A DNA stretch of 55,236 bases from JBKPCD01 sp046727175 (GCA_046727175.1 JBKPCD010000165.1:1-55236); one strand, 5' to 3'; shown: positions 8,101 to 17,611, counted from the first letter of the stretch. Translations and numbers: made by a program. The notes: generated from the letters alone by a model not told the origin.

Positions 8101-8106
8101 TACGAT
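8101..8106 (+). promoter_or_regulatory. -10 box TACGAT, leaderless promoter
   Basis: TACGAT is followed by the six bases CCGCGC and then the ATG at 8113. The spacing and the CCGCG gap sequence are nearly identical to the site at 7472, which supports a leaderless start. Confidence 0.5.
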
Positions 8107-8112
8107 CCGCGC

Positions 8113-8301
8113 ATGGCGGATCGCAGACCGGCGTCAGGCAAACGAACCATCCGCAGCGAAGCCAGGGGACCTCATTGGGTCGCCTGGATTGCTGACACGA
8201 ATGGAAAACCAGAAGGCTCGGTGGTTTTCGTCGGGGAAACGCGTGAAGAAGCCGAAGAACGTGCGAGGAGGTGGGACGACCAGCCTGAAACGGAGCGTTA
8301 A
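8113..8301 (+). CDS. Small hypothetical protein (62 aa)
   Basis: A 62-residue, charged protein with a strand region (HWVAWIADTNGKPEGSVVFV) followed by a helix rich in Glu/Arg (TREEAEERARRW). I do not recognise the family. The start is chosen at MADRRPAS, just after the -10 box; the open frame upstream to 7954 has no coding look. It converges with the minus-strand gene that ends at 8302. Confidence 0.55.
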   Translation: MADRRPASGKRTIRSEARGPHWVAWIADTNGKPEGSVVFVGETREEAEERARRWDDQPETER

Positions 8302-8550
8302 CTAGTCGTCCAAGTCTTCGTCCTCGTCCTCGAACTCAGCCGGATCCCCTAGACGCAAGATCTGCCCACTGGAGTGACCCGCCAGGATGCAGTGAGGACC
8401 TTTGGCTTCGAGCGACACGACAGCCACGTCCCACGGGCGGGCGCGATACGCGGCCGCCACGCAACCACACGGCAGCCCCTCGAGCGCTTCGAGCTCGAAT
8501 ACTGTCGTTGTCGGCTTCACGTAGTTCAACGACATCGCAGGAACTGCCAT
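8302..8550 (-). CDS. Small hypothetical protein with acidic tail (82 aa)
   Basis: An 82-residue protein starting MAVPAMSLNYV with a strong ribosome binding site (GGGAGGGTG). It has a compact strand-rich core with a CGC motif and ends in an acidic tail (EFEDEDEDLDD). No family is recognised. An alternative start at 8583 would add 11 residues but lacks a ribosome binding site. Confidence 0.6.
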   Translation of the reverse strand: MAVPAMSLNYVKPTTTVFELEALEGLPCGCVAAAYRARPWDVAVVSLEAKGPHCILAGHSSGQILRLGDPAEFEDEDEDLDD

Positions 8551-8718
8551 ACGCACCCTCCCGATGCCTAACGCTTCATGCAATCCAAGCGCCAGCTATC
8601 GGATTAGACATCGGTGGTGAGCGTTTGGTTCCTCGGTTTCGAGAACTCTTTGCAAGAGAGAACCTTAGACGTTAGCGCATCCAATCGTGCTGATTCGTCG
8701 CCAGATGGCACTCGCAGA

Positions 8719-9234
8719 CTACAAGAGCCCTGGATAGATGACTCCACCGTCCCGCTCTCGTGCGAACTCGCTCAGCTCATGTGGTTTAGCTGTCGTGCGG
8801 GACACAATGTGCAGGACCGGCACACCATGTACGAGAAGCGCATCCGCGAGTAACCGCCGATGACATTTCCACCACACGGCCTCCGCGCACATCACAGCCG
8901 TTGCGGCCTCCCCTGCGAACACCTCCAGCTCCGCAAACGCTCGCCGGAATTCCTCGGTCTGCATATAATCGGCATAGCCGCGAAAACTCGGATTGGTCAG
9001 GCCGGTGTTGATTGAATCGGCCCGCGGCCTCCGAAGCCCTCCAAGGCCAGGGAAATGTCGGTAGACGATGTGCTGCGCGTGCAGCGAGGCGCGGAACGAA
9101 TCCTGCGTGAACTGGGGATGCCGCCTGGACCGCGGAACTGTCCGGACGTCGGCGAGCTGTCGAATCGCGTAAGCCTCCAGCAATTCGAGGAAACTCTGGA
9201 TGGGGCGTGTGGAGTGACCAATCGTATGGATCAC
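8719..9234 (-). CDS. DUF488 family protein
   Basis: This 171-residue protein starts with the family hallmark IHTIGHSTRP and carries LADVRTVPRSRRHPQF and the CAEAVWWKCHRRLLAD motif, with conserved Cys, Trp and His. DUF488 proteins are small cytoplasmic proteins of unknown function with a possible nucleotide- or nucleic-acid-linked role. The GTG at 9234 overlaps the TGA of addA as GTGA, so it is translationally coupled to the helicase-nuclease genes. That hints at a link with DNA repair (inference). A frame open back to 9387 lies inside addA. Confidence 0.88.
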   Translation of the reverse strand: MIHTIGHSTRPIQSFLELLEAYAIRQLADVRTVPRSRRHPQFTQDSFRASLHAQHIVYRHFPGLGGLRRPRADSINTGLTNPSFRGYADYMQTEEFRRAFAELEVFAGEAATAVMCAEAVWWKCHRRLLADALLVHGVPVLHIVSRTTAKPHELSEFARERDGGVIYPGLL

Positions 9235-12200
9235 GGATACAGCAGGCGGCCTTCGATGCGAGCCCCGGGATAAATCGAATGCAGTGCGCGTACGTAGATT
9301 TCCAGCTGTTCCGCGTGAGTGGGCTGCGGTGCGCCGGTCTTGAGCTCTACAACAACGATCGTCCCGTCGCTTCGGTGAACGAGCCAATCGATCGTGCCTC
9401 TGAGGATCGCCGAGTCGGCCGATGCGCTCAGCGAGAACGGGACCTCATGAAGATGGCGGCCGCTCGATAGTAGTTCCGCGACATCCGCCCGGTGGTGCAT
9501 CGCACGCCAAATCGCGAGGGCCTCTTCAATTGTCGCGGTCAGATCCGCCGAGGAATGTTCCTTGTCCGTCACGAGGCGTTCAACGACCGCACACGCCTCC
9601 TCAGAGCTCGTGCACTCGCATAGCAGATTCGGATACTGAAACAAACGATGGACGAGCCGCCCCACAATCACGTCACGGGGTGACAGGACGAAACTGAACG
9701 GCTGGCGACGGTCGGCTTCGAGCTGCTCGATCACGGAGAGCCGACGACGGCCCTCGAAGGCTCGAGTCGGTCCAAGTAGTTCAACGTCGGGTGCTTTCAC
9801 GGTGACCTGCGCTGCAGGCGCAGTAGTTACGTCTTCAGGGGGCCGGCAGATCCGCCAGTCGAACGTGCGGCCCGAGATGCCGGCCCAGCCGACGACATTA
9901 CATTCCGGGAAGGCAGACGCGGCGTGCGCGAAGAGCGTCTTCAGCGATTCGGGAAGCACCTCCGCAAGGCTGCCGCGACCTGGCGCGAGGGCGCCGTCCT
10001 TCACGACCGATGAGAGGTAGAGGCGGTCGCGTGCGCGCGTGAACGCGACGTAGAGCAGCCGCCTCGTCTCGTGCCTTTCCCGTTCTCGATCCGCTTCGTC
10101 GGCGTCAGACACGAATGGACCAACCGAAACAGAAGGCTCCTCCCCCGCGTTGGCAACGACGCGCACGGGTTTCGGGGGACCGCTCGCGCCCTTTGCGAGG
10201 TTGACGACGAAGACGATCGGGAACTCGAGCCCTTTTGCGGCATGGACGGTCATCAGGTTGACCGCATCGATCGCCTCGAGGACCGCATTCGACTCGTCGC
10301 CGGCAGTGAGCGCATCGAGGTGTTCGGCAATCCGCGGCAGCGTCGCATATCCGCGGTTCTGGCGACGGCGGATCAGACCGCGTATCTTCTTCAGGTTCTC
10401 CCAGGCCTGTTGTCTGCGCGCGCCGCGCAGCTCGTACGCGTATGCGGTCTCCGTCAGGATCTGATCCACGAGATCGGCGGGAGGGACTCGGTCGACACGC
10501 GTGATCCATTGATTGACGTGGCGGCGCGCCTGCGTGAGGACGCGGCGGTCCTCGTCATCGAGCTGCGCGAATCCGGCGGGACTCCCTTCGGACGAGAGCG
10601 CATCGGCCAGACGCGGCGCGAGCCGCGCGATCGCCCCATCGGACAGCCGAATGAAGCGCGAACGCATGAACGCTCCCGCTCGCAGATTCGATACAGGCTT
10701 CGCGAGATAGCGCAACAGCGCCATCACGTCCTTCGTTTCGTCCGCGTCGAAGAACCCCAGACCTTTGTAGACGTACGACGGGATGCTGCGGAGTTCCAGC
10801 TCGCGCTCGAACTCTCGATGGCTTGCCCTGGAGCGGAACAGGATGGCAATGTCGCCTGCGACCGCCCGCCGTCGAACTCCCGTCTTCCGATCCCGAACGG
10901 TGTCTTCACGGAGGATGCGTTCGATCTCAGCCGCGACCGCAGCGGCGCAGGCCTCGGATTCCTGAGCGACAGCGATACCCGCGGCGGGACCGCCGACTCG
11001 CAGAGCCGCAGGGTCGACGGGAAAGCGATCGGAATCTGCAAACGTAAACTCATCGACGGTGCCCCCGGACTGCGACATCTCGGTGAACACCTCGTTGACG
11101 AGCTCGAGGAGCTCGGGGACGGCGCGGAAGCTTCTCGTAATCGATCGGCGCGGGCTTCCCGAAGGACGGAGCGCCTCGATGTAGCGGCCAGCCTCCTGAA
11201 GAACGGCCGCTTCGGTATCGCGAAAGCGGTAGATGGACTGCTTTCGATCGCCCACGATAAAGATCGATGGCTCAGTAGCGACGCCGAGGCCTTCACGCCA
11301 GGATTGAATCAGGAGCGCAACCAGCTCCCACTGTGCACGACTGGTGTCCTGGAACTCGTCGACGAGCACGTGATGGTACCGCGACTCCAGCCGATAGCGG
11401 CTCTGCGCGAATTCGTCCATCTGTTGAAGCAGGCCGAGCGCGCGCTGCAGAACGTCTGAGAAGTCCAGCAGCGATCGTTCTTCGAGCGCGCGACCATACT
11501 GCGCGAGCGCGATGCCGAACATCCTGCGGATGCCGCGCGCAAGCACGACGTTCAAATCGCGATTGAACGCAAACAGAACGTCGCGAACACGCGGAGCGAG
11601 CTGCGCGACCGCGTTGCGATGTCGCCGGCCGGCATCCGCCGACGGGTAGTGCTCGGCACGGTAGGGGTAGAGCGGTCCGCTGCTGCGCGGCTTCCCGTCC
11701 AACGTCAGAAAGTGCGCACCGACTCGCTCGAGCGCCGATCGAATCGCTGCGTTTGCCGCATCGGCCCGATCGGGAAGCCGTCGAATCTCGCGCGCGAGCA
11801 ACTGAAACCTGGGGTGTCCGAGCGGGCCGTCCGCCAGAAACCTCTCGAGACCTCCAGGCGCGGTACGAAGCGCCTCCTGCAGAGCCGTCACGGCGTGCCG
11901 GCACACATCGTCTGCCGTCAAGGTGGACGGCCCCGAGGCGAGAAAACGGCTGAGCGCGTCCCAGGCAACGAGCCGGCGATCGAGCAGCACGGCGAGTCCT
12001 TCGCGCGTCCGGGCTACGCCGAGCTGCGCGAGGACGAGCGCCACATCCGGTTCCGTTCGTGCAAGGCCCGTCAGAATTCGAAGCGAATGATCGAGCGACT
12101 CTTCGATCAGTCGCGGTACCTCTGTTTCATCGGCCACGTCGAAGCCCGGATCCAGGTCTGCCTCGAGTGGAAACTCCCGCAGCAGAGACAAGCAGAACGC

Positions 12201-12593
12201 GTCGATCGTGCTGATCGCAATTTCGCTCAGGCGGTCGCGCAGCTCGACCCATCTTGCTTTATCGATCTCCGAACGCGCTGCGGCGTCGCGGAGCTCGCGA
12301 ACGATCCGCTCGCGCATCTCCGCCGCCGCTTTCCGCGTGAAGGTGATCGCGAGGATGTTCGCCGGCGCGACGCCCGCCTTGAGCAAGTTGAGATACCGCG
12401 CGACGAGAACCGATGTCTTTCCGGTGCCCGCCGACGCCTCCAGCACCACGTTGTTGCACGGATCGACCGCAAACCGTCGTGCGTCGGCGTCGCTGTCCGT
12501 ACAAGTGACGGTCTCGACCACGGACTGCGACGGCACTGCGTCGTCAAACAGCGAGAGCTGCGAGCGCGGATCGAGGCGCGGTGCCTTACTCAT
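9231..12593 (-). CDS. addA: AddA-like UvrD/Rep helicase-nuclease
   Basis: This 1120-residue protein is the helicase-nuclease subunit of an AddAB-type end-resection complex. Superfamily 1 motifs are visible: Walker A ASAGTGKT (53-60), VDEFQDTS, GDRKQSIYRFRD, TVHAAKGLEFP and YVAFTRARDRLYL. A RecB-type nuclease domain closes the protein with GTIDW and VVELKTG (Glu in place of the more usual Asp), then the downstream Q-x-Y region. Residues 12-16 are QLSLF, a canonical beta-clamp-binding pentapeptide. The ATG at 12593 overlaps the end of addB by 8 bases. Confidence 0.93.
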   Translation of the reverse strand: MSKAPRLDPRSQLSLFDDAVPSQSVVETVTCTDSDADARRFAVDPCNNVVLEASAGTGKTSVLVARYLNLLKAGVAPANILAITFTRKAAAEMRERIVRELRDAAARSEIDKARWVELRDRLSEIAISTIDAFCLSLLREFPLEADLDPGFDVADETEVPRLIEESLDHSLRILTGLARTEPDVALVLAQLGVARTREGLAVLLDRRLVAWDALSRFLASGPSTLTADDVCRHAVTALQEALRTAPGGLERFLADGPLGHPRFQLLAREIRRLPDRADAANAAIRSALERVGAHFLTLDGKPRSSGPLYPYRAEHYPSADAGRRHRNAVAQLAPRVRDVLFAFNRDLNVVLARGIRRMFGIALAQYGRALEERSLLDFSDVLQRALGLLQQMDEFAQSRYRLESRYHHVLVDEFQDTSRAQWELVALLIQSWREGLGVATEPSIFIVGDRKQSIYRFRDTEAAVLQEAGRYIEALRPSGSPRRSITRSFRAVPELLELVNEVFTEMSQSGGTVDEFTFADSDRFPVDPAALRVGGPAAGIAVAQESEACAAAVAAEIERILREDTVRDRKTGVRRRAVAGDIAILFRSRASHREFERELELRSIPSYVYKGLGFFDADETKDVMALLRYLAKPVSNLRAGAFMRSRFIRLSDGAIARLAPRLADALSSEGSPAGFAQLDDEDRRVLTQARRHVNQWITRVDRVPPADLVDQILTETAYAYELRGARRQQAWENLKKIRGLIRRRQNRGYATLPRIAEHLDALTAGDESNAVLEAIDAVNLMTVHAAKGLEFPIVFVVNLAKGASGPPKPVRVVANAGEEPSVSVGPFVSDADEADRERERHETRRLLYVAFTRARDRLYLSSVVKDGALAPGRGSLAEVLPESLKTLFAHAASAFPECNVVGWAGISGRTFDWRICRPPEDVTTAPAAQVTVKAPDVELLGPTRAFEGRRRLSVIEQLEADRRQPFSFVLSPRDVIVGRLVHRLFQYPNLLCECTSSEEACAVVERLVTDKEHSSADLTATIEEALAIWRAMHHRADVAELLSSGRHLHEVPFSLSASADSAILRGTIDWLVHRSDGTIVVVELKTGAPQPTHAEQLEIYVRALHSIYPGARIEGRLLYP

Positions 12594-15489
12594 CTCCGAC
12601 GTAGTCCTTGCGGCACACACCCGCGTATCCACACCAGCGGCAGAGGAAGGGCTCATCGGGATCGGGCGGAAATGTTCCGCCCTCGATGCCTTCGACGGCC
12701 GCGAGGAGCCGCTGCTGCCCGTCGGCAAGCGCCTGCTGGAGCGAAGACGATCCAAGCGGGACAAACGGGTTCTTCTCGCGAAAGGCGATGTAGCCCGCGC
12801 GCGACAGCCTCCACGATTTTCCGTATCGCCCGCGCAAGTGTTGTTCGGCGCAGATTCCGTACACCGGCAGCTGCAGCGAACGGGCCGGCTTCGGCGCGCG
12901 ACTCAGCTTGTAATCGATTACCCGAAACGTCCCATCGGCGAGCAGATCGATGCGATCCGCCTTTGCTCTGATGTGCAGCCGACGGCTGCTCTCGTCTGTT
13001 CGAAACTCGAACTCCCCCTCGAGCGGATACTCCAGCAACCGCTCCAGGACGGCGCCCCCGTGCTCCAACTCCGACGCAAATGCGCGCTCGGCCAGTCCAG
13101 GTGCCGCTGCGGATCCTAGAAGATACGTGCGCTCGAGCGATCGATCGGATTCGGGAAGCCTTGCAAGCTGCAACTCCGCGACCGCTTCGAACAGCGTCAG
13201 CGCGTCGTCGACGTTCGCCGTCGTGATTTCGCGGCCGCCCGACGCATGCCACTGGTTGTAGAACGTCTCGAAGACCTCATGAAGGAACTGTCCTCGCTCC
13301 TGCGGCGTGAGGCTGGACTGATCGTCCCGCTCTTCGCGAAGCCGAAGCACCGCGCTCGCGAAGTACTTGAACGGGCAGTCGAGATACCGCTCGACCTGGC
13401 TCACGGCGTACGCTGCCGGCGCGCGTCGGCCAGCGGCACCATGGAACCGTTCGTCCGACAGCGGCGTCCGCGACTGCCGGATCGCGAGCCACTCCGCGGC
13501 GATTCCCTCGACTGCATCGACCGCGACAGGTTCCTCGGACAGCGCTTCGTGAACGAACGCGCGCGACCGTTCGCGACGCTTCACTCGTTCGATGGGTAAT
13601 CCACAGATCTCCAGCTCGTCCAGAAACGCCGACGGCGTCACGATCGCATCGTCCTCGAGCATGAATGTCGAGATCGATACGCGCGACCGCGGCAGCTGCA
13701 GGAGATCGCGAAATGCCGCGCGGGCACTGGCGAGCCGATCGCGGTCGCTTGGCCAGCCGAGCTGCGTCAAAAGGGAGGCTGGATAAAAGATGTTGCGCTT
13801 GCTCCGATCGGGCCAGTCGTTCTCGACGACCCCTATGATGCGCAAATCGTCGACGCCGGCGTACGCAGCGGCGGGGGCATCCATCAGCGTCACGCCGCCC
13901 GCTCCTGTGCTCGGCGAGAACGTCCGGCCCTCCATCCACCGGCGCACTGCGTTCGCGAGCTCGGTGACCTCGAGACGCGCGTCATCGTGACGGGCGTGCG
14001 CATCCGCCAGTCCGTCCAACGCCGCCAGAATCGCTGCGCGGGCGCGCAGGTGTCGACTGCACCATGAGTCATCGGCATGCGGCAGCCGTTCGTGCGCGGC
14101 GATGAACGACAGCATCCGCCGAAGCTGCCCGGAGGCCGTCTCAGCATCGATTGCCGAACGGACCTCTCTCGCGACGCGCACTGCCGACTGAATCGCGGTT
14201 CGGGCGTCGCTGGGGGCGTCAGGTTCCTTGGAGAGCGCGGCGAGCCTGTCCCATCCTCCGAGATACTTCCGCTCACGCAGCCAATCGTCCAGTGCGGCAA
14301 TTTCGTGTGGTCCTGGTCCTATTCCCTCCCCGCCGAGGCACCAGTGCGGCGACGCAAGCAGATCGATCAGCGACGCACGGGTGCCTTCCGCGATGGCGAA
14401 GCTGAAGACGAGGTCGAGCGCCGCAGCGAATGGCTCCGCAGCGAGCGGCAGCGCGTCGAGTGCCTGGTACGGCAGCTTGGCGTCAGCGAACACCTGCCGC
14501 GCGAGATACACGTAGGGGAGCGGACGCTGGAACGCGACCGCCACGTTTTCGAGGGTCGTAAGCGACTTGACGTCGCGCGCGACGTCCGCAAGCTCCTCTT
14601 CACGATCGCGCGACGCGAACTTGTGCACGTCGAGTTCGGCGGAGTCCGGGACGAGAAGCACTGGACGTGCTGACGCAGTTTGTGCAGATTCTTCAGTCAA
14701 CCCAGGCAACAGGTCATGAATGCGTTCGTGAAAGCCTGCTGCCAGCCGGCTTTCGGTCGCGATGACGTCGACCTTCTCGATTCCGCTCATTCGCGCGAAG
14801 AGATCGAAGTCGACCGTCCATAATCCCCACGGATCGTCCGCCTGGTCGCCGACGGTGACGACGACGTGACTGTACGGTGTCGGGTCGGACCGCTCGAGCA
14901 ACGCGCGCCTCAGACGATGTTCGTCGATCTTTCCGGTGGCTTCGGCGCGTCGCTCGAATTCGCGAAACGTCGCAGACAGGAAGCGGGTCAACACGAGGAG
15001 CCGCTCGGCTCCTCGATCCGTTGCGGCGTTCGGCTCGAGGCTGCCGGTCATGAGCCGATCGAAGTCATCAACGGTTCGATCGTGCCGGCGGAGCTCATCG
15101 TAGAACGCGAGAATCTCTGCGATCGGTCCCGCACGCAATCGGAACGGCGCCTCGCTGCCCGACTCCAGCGCTACCGCCGCCGATCGCCGCAGGATCACTT
15201 CGCGCTCGAGCTCGCCGAGCATTGGAGCGGCTCCCGCGAAATGCCGATTCAGCCGCGTATAAAAATCGGTGCGCGTCAGGATGTCAGGCAAAACGAATGC
15301 GCCTGACGGAGAGAGCAGGCTGTTTTCGAGAGTCCTGCGTAGCGCCTCGGCCGCGCCACGTGTTGGGACGATGACGACACACGATCGAACAGCAAGTGGA
15401 TCGCTCGAGCACGCGACATCGGCGACGCTGCGGTGCATCGCCCTCAAGTCAGGCACTCGCAGGAGGCGGGTTGAACGCGGGGTGATCAC
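12586..15489 (-). CDS. addB: AddB-like PD-(D/E)XK nuclease
   Basis: This 967-residue partner of the AddA-like helicase has an inactive helicase-like N-terminus (VIVPTRGAAEALRRTL, no Walker A). The C-terminal nuclease carries ADRIDLL and VIDYK. Four cysteines that would hold a Fe-S cluster are spread as in AddB: one in YLDCPFKYF and three in FLCRWCGYAGVC. It should act with AddA on double-strand ends in the cytoplasm. The start is the GTG at 15489, which overlaps the TGA of the upstream gene (GTGA); an open frame to 15579 lies inside that gene. Confidence 0.9.
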   Translation of the reverse strand: MITPRSTRLLRVPDLRAMHRSVADVACSSDPLAVRSCVVIVPTRGAAEALRRTLENSLLSPSGAFVLPDILTRTDFYTRLNRHFAGAAPMLGELEREVILRRSAAVALESGSEAPFRLRAGPIAEILAFYDELRRHDRTVDDFDRLMTGSLEPNAATDRGAERLLVLTRFLSATFREFERRAEATGKIDEHRLRRALLERSDPTPYSHVVVTVGDQADDPWGLWTVDFDLFARMSGIEKVDVIATESRLAAGFHERIHDLLPGLTEESAQTASARPVLLVPDSAELDVHKFASRDREEELADVARDVKSLTTLENVAVAFQRPLPYVYLARQVFADAKLPYQALDALPLAAEPFAAALDLVFSFAIAEGTRASLIDLLASPHWCLGGEGIGPGPHEIAALDDWLRERKYLGGWDRLAALSKEPDAPSDARTAIQSAVRVAREVRSAIDAETASGQLRRMLSFIAAHERLPHADDSWCSRHLRARAAILAALDGLADAHARHDDARLEVTELANAVRRWMEGRTFSPSTGAGGVTLMDAPAAAYAGVDDLRIIGVVENDWPDRSKRNIFYPASLLTQLGWPSDRDRLASARAAFRDLLQLPRSRVSISTFMLEDDAIVTPSAFLDELEICGLPIERVKRRERSRAFVHEALSEEPVAVDAVEGIAAEWLAIRQSRTPLSDERFHGAAGRRAPAAYAVSQVERYLDCPFKYFASAVLRLREERDDQSSLTPQERGQFLHEVFETFYNQWHASGGREITTANVDDALTLFEAVAELQLARLPESDRSLERTYLLGSAAAPGLAERAFASELEHGGAVLERLLEYPLEGEFEFRTDESSRRLHIRAKADRIDLLADGTFRVIDYKLSRAPKPARSLQLPVYGICAEQHLRGRYGKSWRLSRAGYIAFREKNPFVPLGSSSLQQALADGQQRLLAAVEGIEGGTFPPDPDEPFLCRWCGYAGVCRKDYVGDE

Positions 15490-16880
15490 GAGCTCGGAGG
15501 CGCCATCAGCCGCTGCAGCTCTGCCCGCGCGCTCTCGAACAGCAGCAACGCGCCGGCAGCGGCCGACGATGCTTCCCACGCGACGTTCATGTCATTGGTT
15601 CGTGCCGCGCGAATGCGGGCGTCGACCGCCAGCAGCGCCATCTGGAATGCGCTCGTCAGGACGCCGTGCACGTTCGCGAGCTCGGCGGCGGGTTTGATCA
15701 GCGAGAACTCGCGCGACGACGAGACGATGCGCTTGTACGCCTGCGGCAGCGTTTTCGCCGACGGACCGGCGAGCTGCCGAATCAGCTCCAGGGTCGGCTT
15801 CACGCGGCCCAGTTGGTCGAACGCGTTGCGCGCGCGGTGCTCGTACGCACGTACGGTCTCGATCCGCAGCGCCCATCGGTCGTGTTCGAGCTGGCGCTGT
15901 CTGGCTTCGTTCAGCCGGATGTCGAGCGTGGCGAGCAGCGCCGATGTCGTCTGTGGCCGCGCCCGTCCCAGGCGATCGTCGGCTTTGAGGACCTGCTTGA
16001 CGAGATCCTGGATGCCCTTCACGTCGGCGCGGCGCTGTTTCTCGTTCGACGCCGTCAGGATGCGCTGCGCGAATTCCGAATAGGCACGATCGGCGCGCGT
16101 CTCGGCCGCCAGGTCCGCCGACGCACGCGCGCGGAGCGCTGCAGCCCATCCACCAGCCGCGGCGGGACCGGCCAGCGCGTCCGTTACCGCCCGCAGGAGC
16201 GTCACTCGTTGGGTCGAATCCGTGGTCGTGTGCGAGACGATGAACGCCTGCTCGATGCTCTCGCGAAGTGTCGGTGGCGGAAGGAGCGGCACATAGGCCG
16301 GAGGGGCGGTCGTCGCGACGAAGCTCAAATCGAACCGCGACAGGCCCGCAGCGACGCGCAGCTCGGACACGACTTCGTCGAGCAGCAACGTGAGTTGCGC
16401 GACGTCGGATGCGCGATATCCGTAGTTCCGCGGGGGCCAGTCCGCGAGCATCTGCCTCGCGCGGTCCGCCAGGGCGAGGCGTCTGGCGGGATCCTCGGTC
16501 TTCGCTACGTTGCTCAGCGTCTGGGCGACCTGATCGCTGAGCGCGGCAAACTCGGTCTCGCCGCGCGTGTCGCTGTACTGGCGAGCGCGTGCCGCTTCAG
16601 CGTAGCGATCGGTGCGATCCCAGTCGATGACCGATTCGGCCAGGCTGACGAGCTGCAACTGCGGAGAGGACGACTCGATACCGGTGATGGGAATGGAAAA
16701 GACGACCTGACCTCCCACGCGAGCGAACTCGCCGTAGCTCACAAGCGCCGACCCGTCGCGGAGAAAGATCCGGTACAGAACGACGTCGCTGGCCATGGCC
16801 GGCGCGGCGCGCATGAGGCACAGCAGCGCCGCCAATCCACACAACGCGGCGCGTGGGCGCCTGGTGAACCCTGCTCGCAT
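15486..16880 (-). CDS. Exported protein of unknown function
   Basis: A 464-residue protein with a signal peptide (basic N-terminus, then AALCGLAALLCLMRAAPAMA). A short strand region follows (VVLYRIFLRDGSALVSYGEF), then mostly alanine- and arginine-rich helices. No family is recognised. It is the first gene of the tight operon with addB, addA and DUF488, although an exported protein has no obvious part in DNA repair. The ATG at 16880 was chosen because it opens the signal peptide. Confidence 0.7.
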   Translation of the reverse strand: MRAGFTRRPRAALCGLAALLCLMRAAPAMASDVVLYRIFLRDGSALVSYGEFARVGGQVVFSIPITGIESSSPQLQLVSLAESVIDWDRTDRYAEAARARQYSDTRGETEFAALSDQVAQTLSNVAKTEDPARRLALADRARQMLADWPPRNYGYRASDVAQLTLLLDEVVSELRVAAGLSRFDLSFVATTAPPAYVPLLPPPTLRESIEQAFIVSHTTTDSTQRVTLLRAVTDALAGPAAAGGWAAALRARASADLAAETRADRAYSEFAQRILTASNEKQRRADVKGIQDLVKQVLKADDRLGRARPQTTSALLATLDIRLNEARQRQLEHDRWALRIETVRAYEHRARNAFDQLGRVKPTLELIRQLAGPSAKTLPQAYKRIVSSSREFSLIKPAAELANVHGVLTSAFQMALLAVDARIRAARTNDMNVAWEASSAAAGALLLFESARAELQRLMAPPSS

Positions 16881-17207
16881 CGAAGGGTTAAGGGTAGTAG
16901 TAGCGCGTGACTGCGTCAACTAACCCAACCAATATTCCCTGCGTGAGTCCGTGGCGCCGCGGCGGACGCTCTGTCCGTAACCTCCGCCTCCTCCGGGATG
17001 TCGGGTTGTGGAAATCCTGTGGACGGACGGTGGAATCGCTGTGCACGCTGCGACAGCTGAAATTATTTTGGACCGTATCGCGAACGAATCCCGCCGGTTG
17101 CACTCTGTGCGTGCGCCTTCGATCCTTCTTTCGCTTGAACGCTGCACGCGAGTCGCTAGAATGCTGCCTGCTCACGAACAATTGAACACGTTTTCCGGCG
17201 CATCATC
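16881..17207. other. Divergent intergenic region with promoters
   Basis: This 327-base gap separates the addB/addA operon (minus) from a small plus-strand gene. It contains a good plus-strand promoter at 17135-17162 and an AT-rich stretch (AAATTATTTTGGA) near 17060. No open frame here has coding character. Confidence 0.5.
17135..17162 (+). promoter_or_regulatory. Sigma-70-type promoter
   Basis: TTGAAC (17135-17140), a 16-base spacer and TAGAAT (17157-17162) precede the GTG-started gene at 17208 by about 45 bases. This is the best -35/-10 pair I see in the window. Confidence 0.6.
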
Positions 17208-17432
17208 GTGAACGTTCAACGCTTCGAAGAGATCATCAACGGTCGCGAGTACAAGATCGAGGTGTCGAATGTCGGCGTCGATAAGTGGCGGGCGCAGATT
17301 GCGCGACTGCCAGGCGGCTCGGCGGCGCTGATGCCGTTCTACGGGCGAACACCCGACGAAGCCGCTAGACACCTGAGCAGCTGGCTGTTGCTGGCTCACA
17401 ACCGTGCCGCTGACGCCTCACGGAAGGGATAA
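17208..17432 (+). CDS. Small hypothetical protein (74 aa)
   Basis: A 74-residue protein, GTG start, with strand-rich sequence (REYKIEVSNVGVDKWRAQIAR) and a C-terminal helix (TPDEAARHLSSWLLLAHN). It resembles small cytoplasmic proteins of unknown function. The promoter at 17135 supports it being real. Its last residues (SRKG) and the TAA stop fall inside the adjoining purine-rich array. Confidence 0.6.
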   Translation: MNVQRFEEIINGREYKIEVSNVGVDKWRAQIARLPGGSAALMPFYGRTPDEAARHLSSWLLLAHNRAADASRKG

Positions 17433-17535
17433 AAAGGGAAAAGGGAAAAGGGAGAAGGGGAAGGGAAGGGAGAACATTCTCCCTTCGGCCGGTTTCCGCC
17501 CCTTCTCCTCCCTTGTCCCTTTTCCCTTTTCCCTT
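17423..17535. repeat. Large inverted short-word array, GGGAAAA type
   Basis: The left arm (17423-17474) is GGGAAAA/GGGAGAA words with 7-base period. The right arm (17500-17535) is the complement (TCTCCTCCCTTGTCCCTTTTCCC). The loop is about 25 bases. The array contains the stop codon of the upstream small gene and ends about 75 bases before the porin gene. It could act as a strong hairpin terminator. Confidence 0.8.
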
Positions 17536-17598
17536 AATACTGACCGAATCCTAAGCGCACGAACGTACGGCCGAGATCTCACGGCCGCGGCGCGCCTG

Positions 17599-17604
17599 TA
17601 CAAT
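17599..17604 (+). promoter_or_regulatory. -10 box TACAAT, leaderless promoter
   Basis: TACAAT is followed by seven bases (TCGCCGC) and then the ATG at 17612, so the transcript of the porin gene is predicted to start at or next to its start codon. Confidence 0.5.
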
Positions 17605-17611
17605 TCGCCGC

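Noticed and set aside
8626..8662. A tRNA or strong terminator between DUF488 and the 82-aa gene
   Set aside because: There is a small CTCTT/AAGAG hairpin and GGTTC words, but no cloverleaf and no T run. It may be a faint short-word array, not enough to list.
11619..12971. A 450-codon plus-strand frame opposite addA/addB
   Set aside because: Antisense to strongly supported genes, with Arg-rich low-complexity sequence and no motif.
1247..17535. Purine-rich runs as sequencing artefacts or simple slippage tracts
   Set aside because: The complementary arm on the other side of a loop and the reuse of the same word at distant sites argue for real elements, not simple homopolymer-like slippage.
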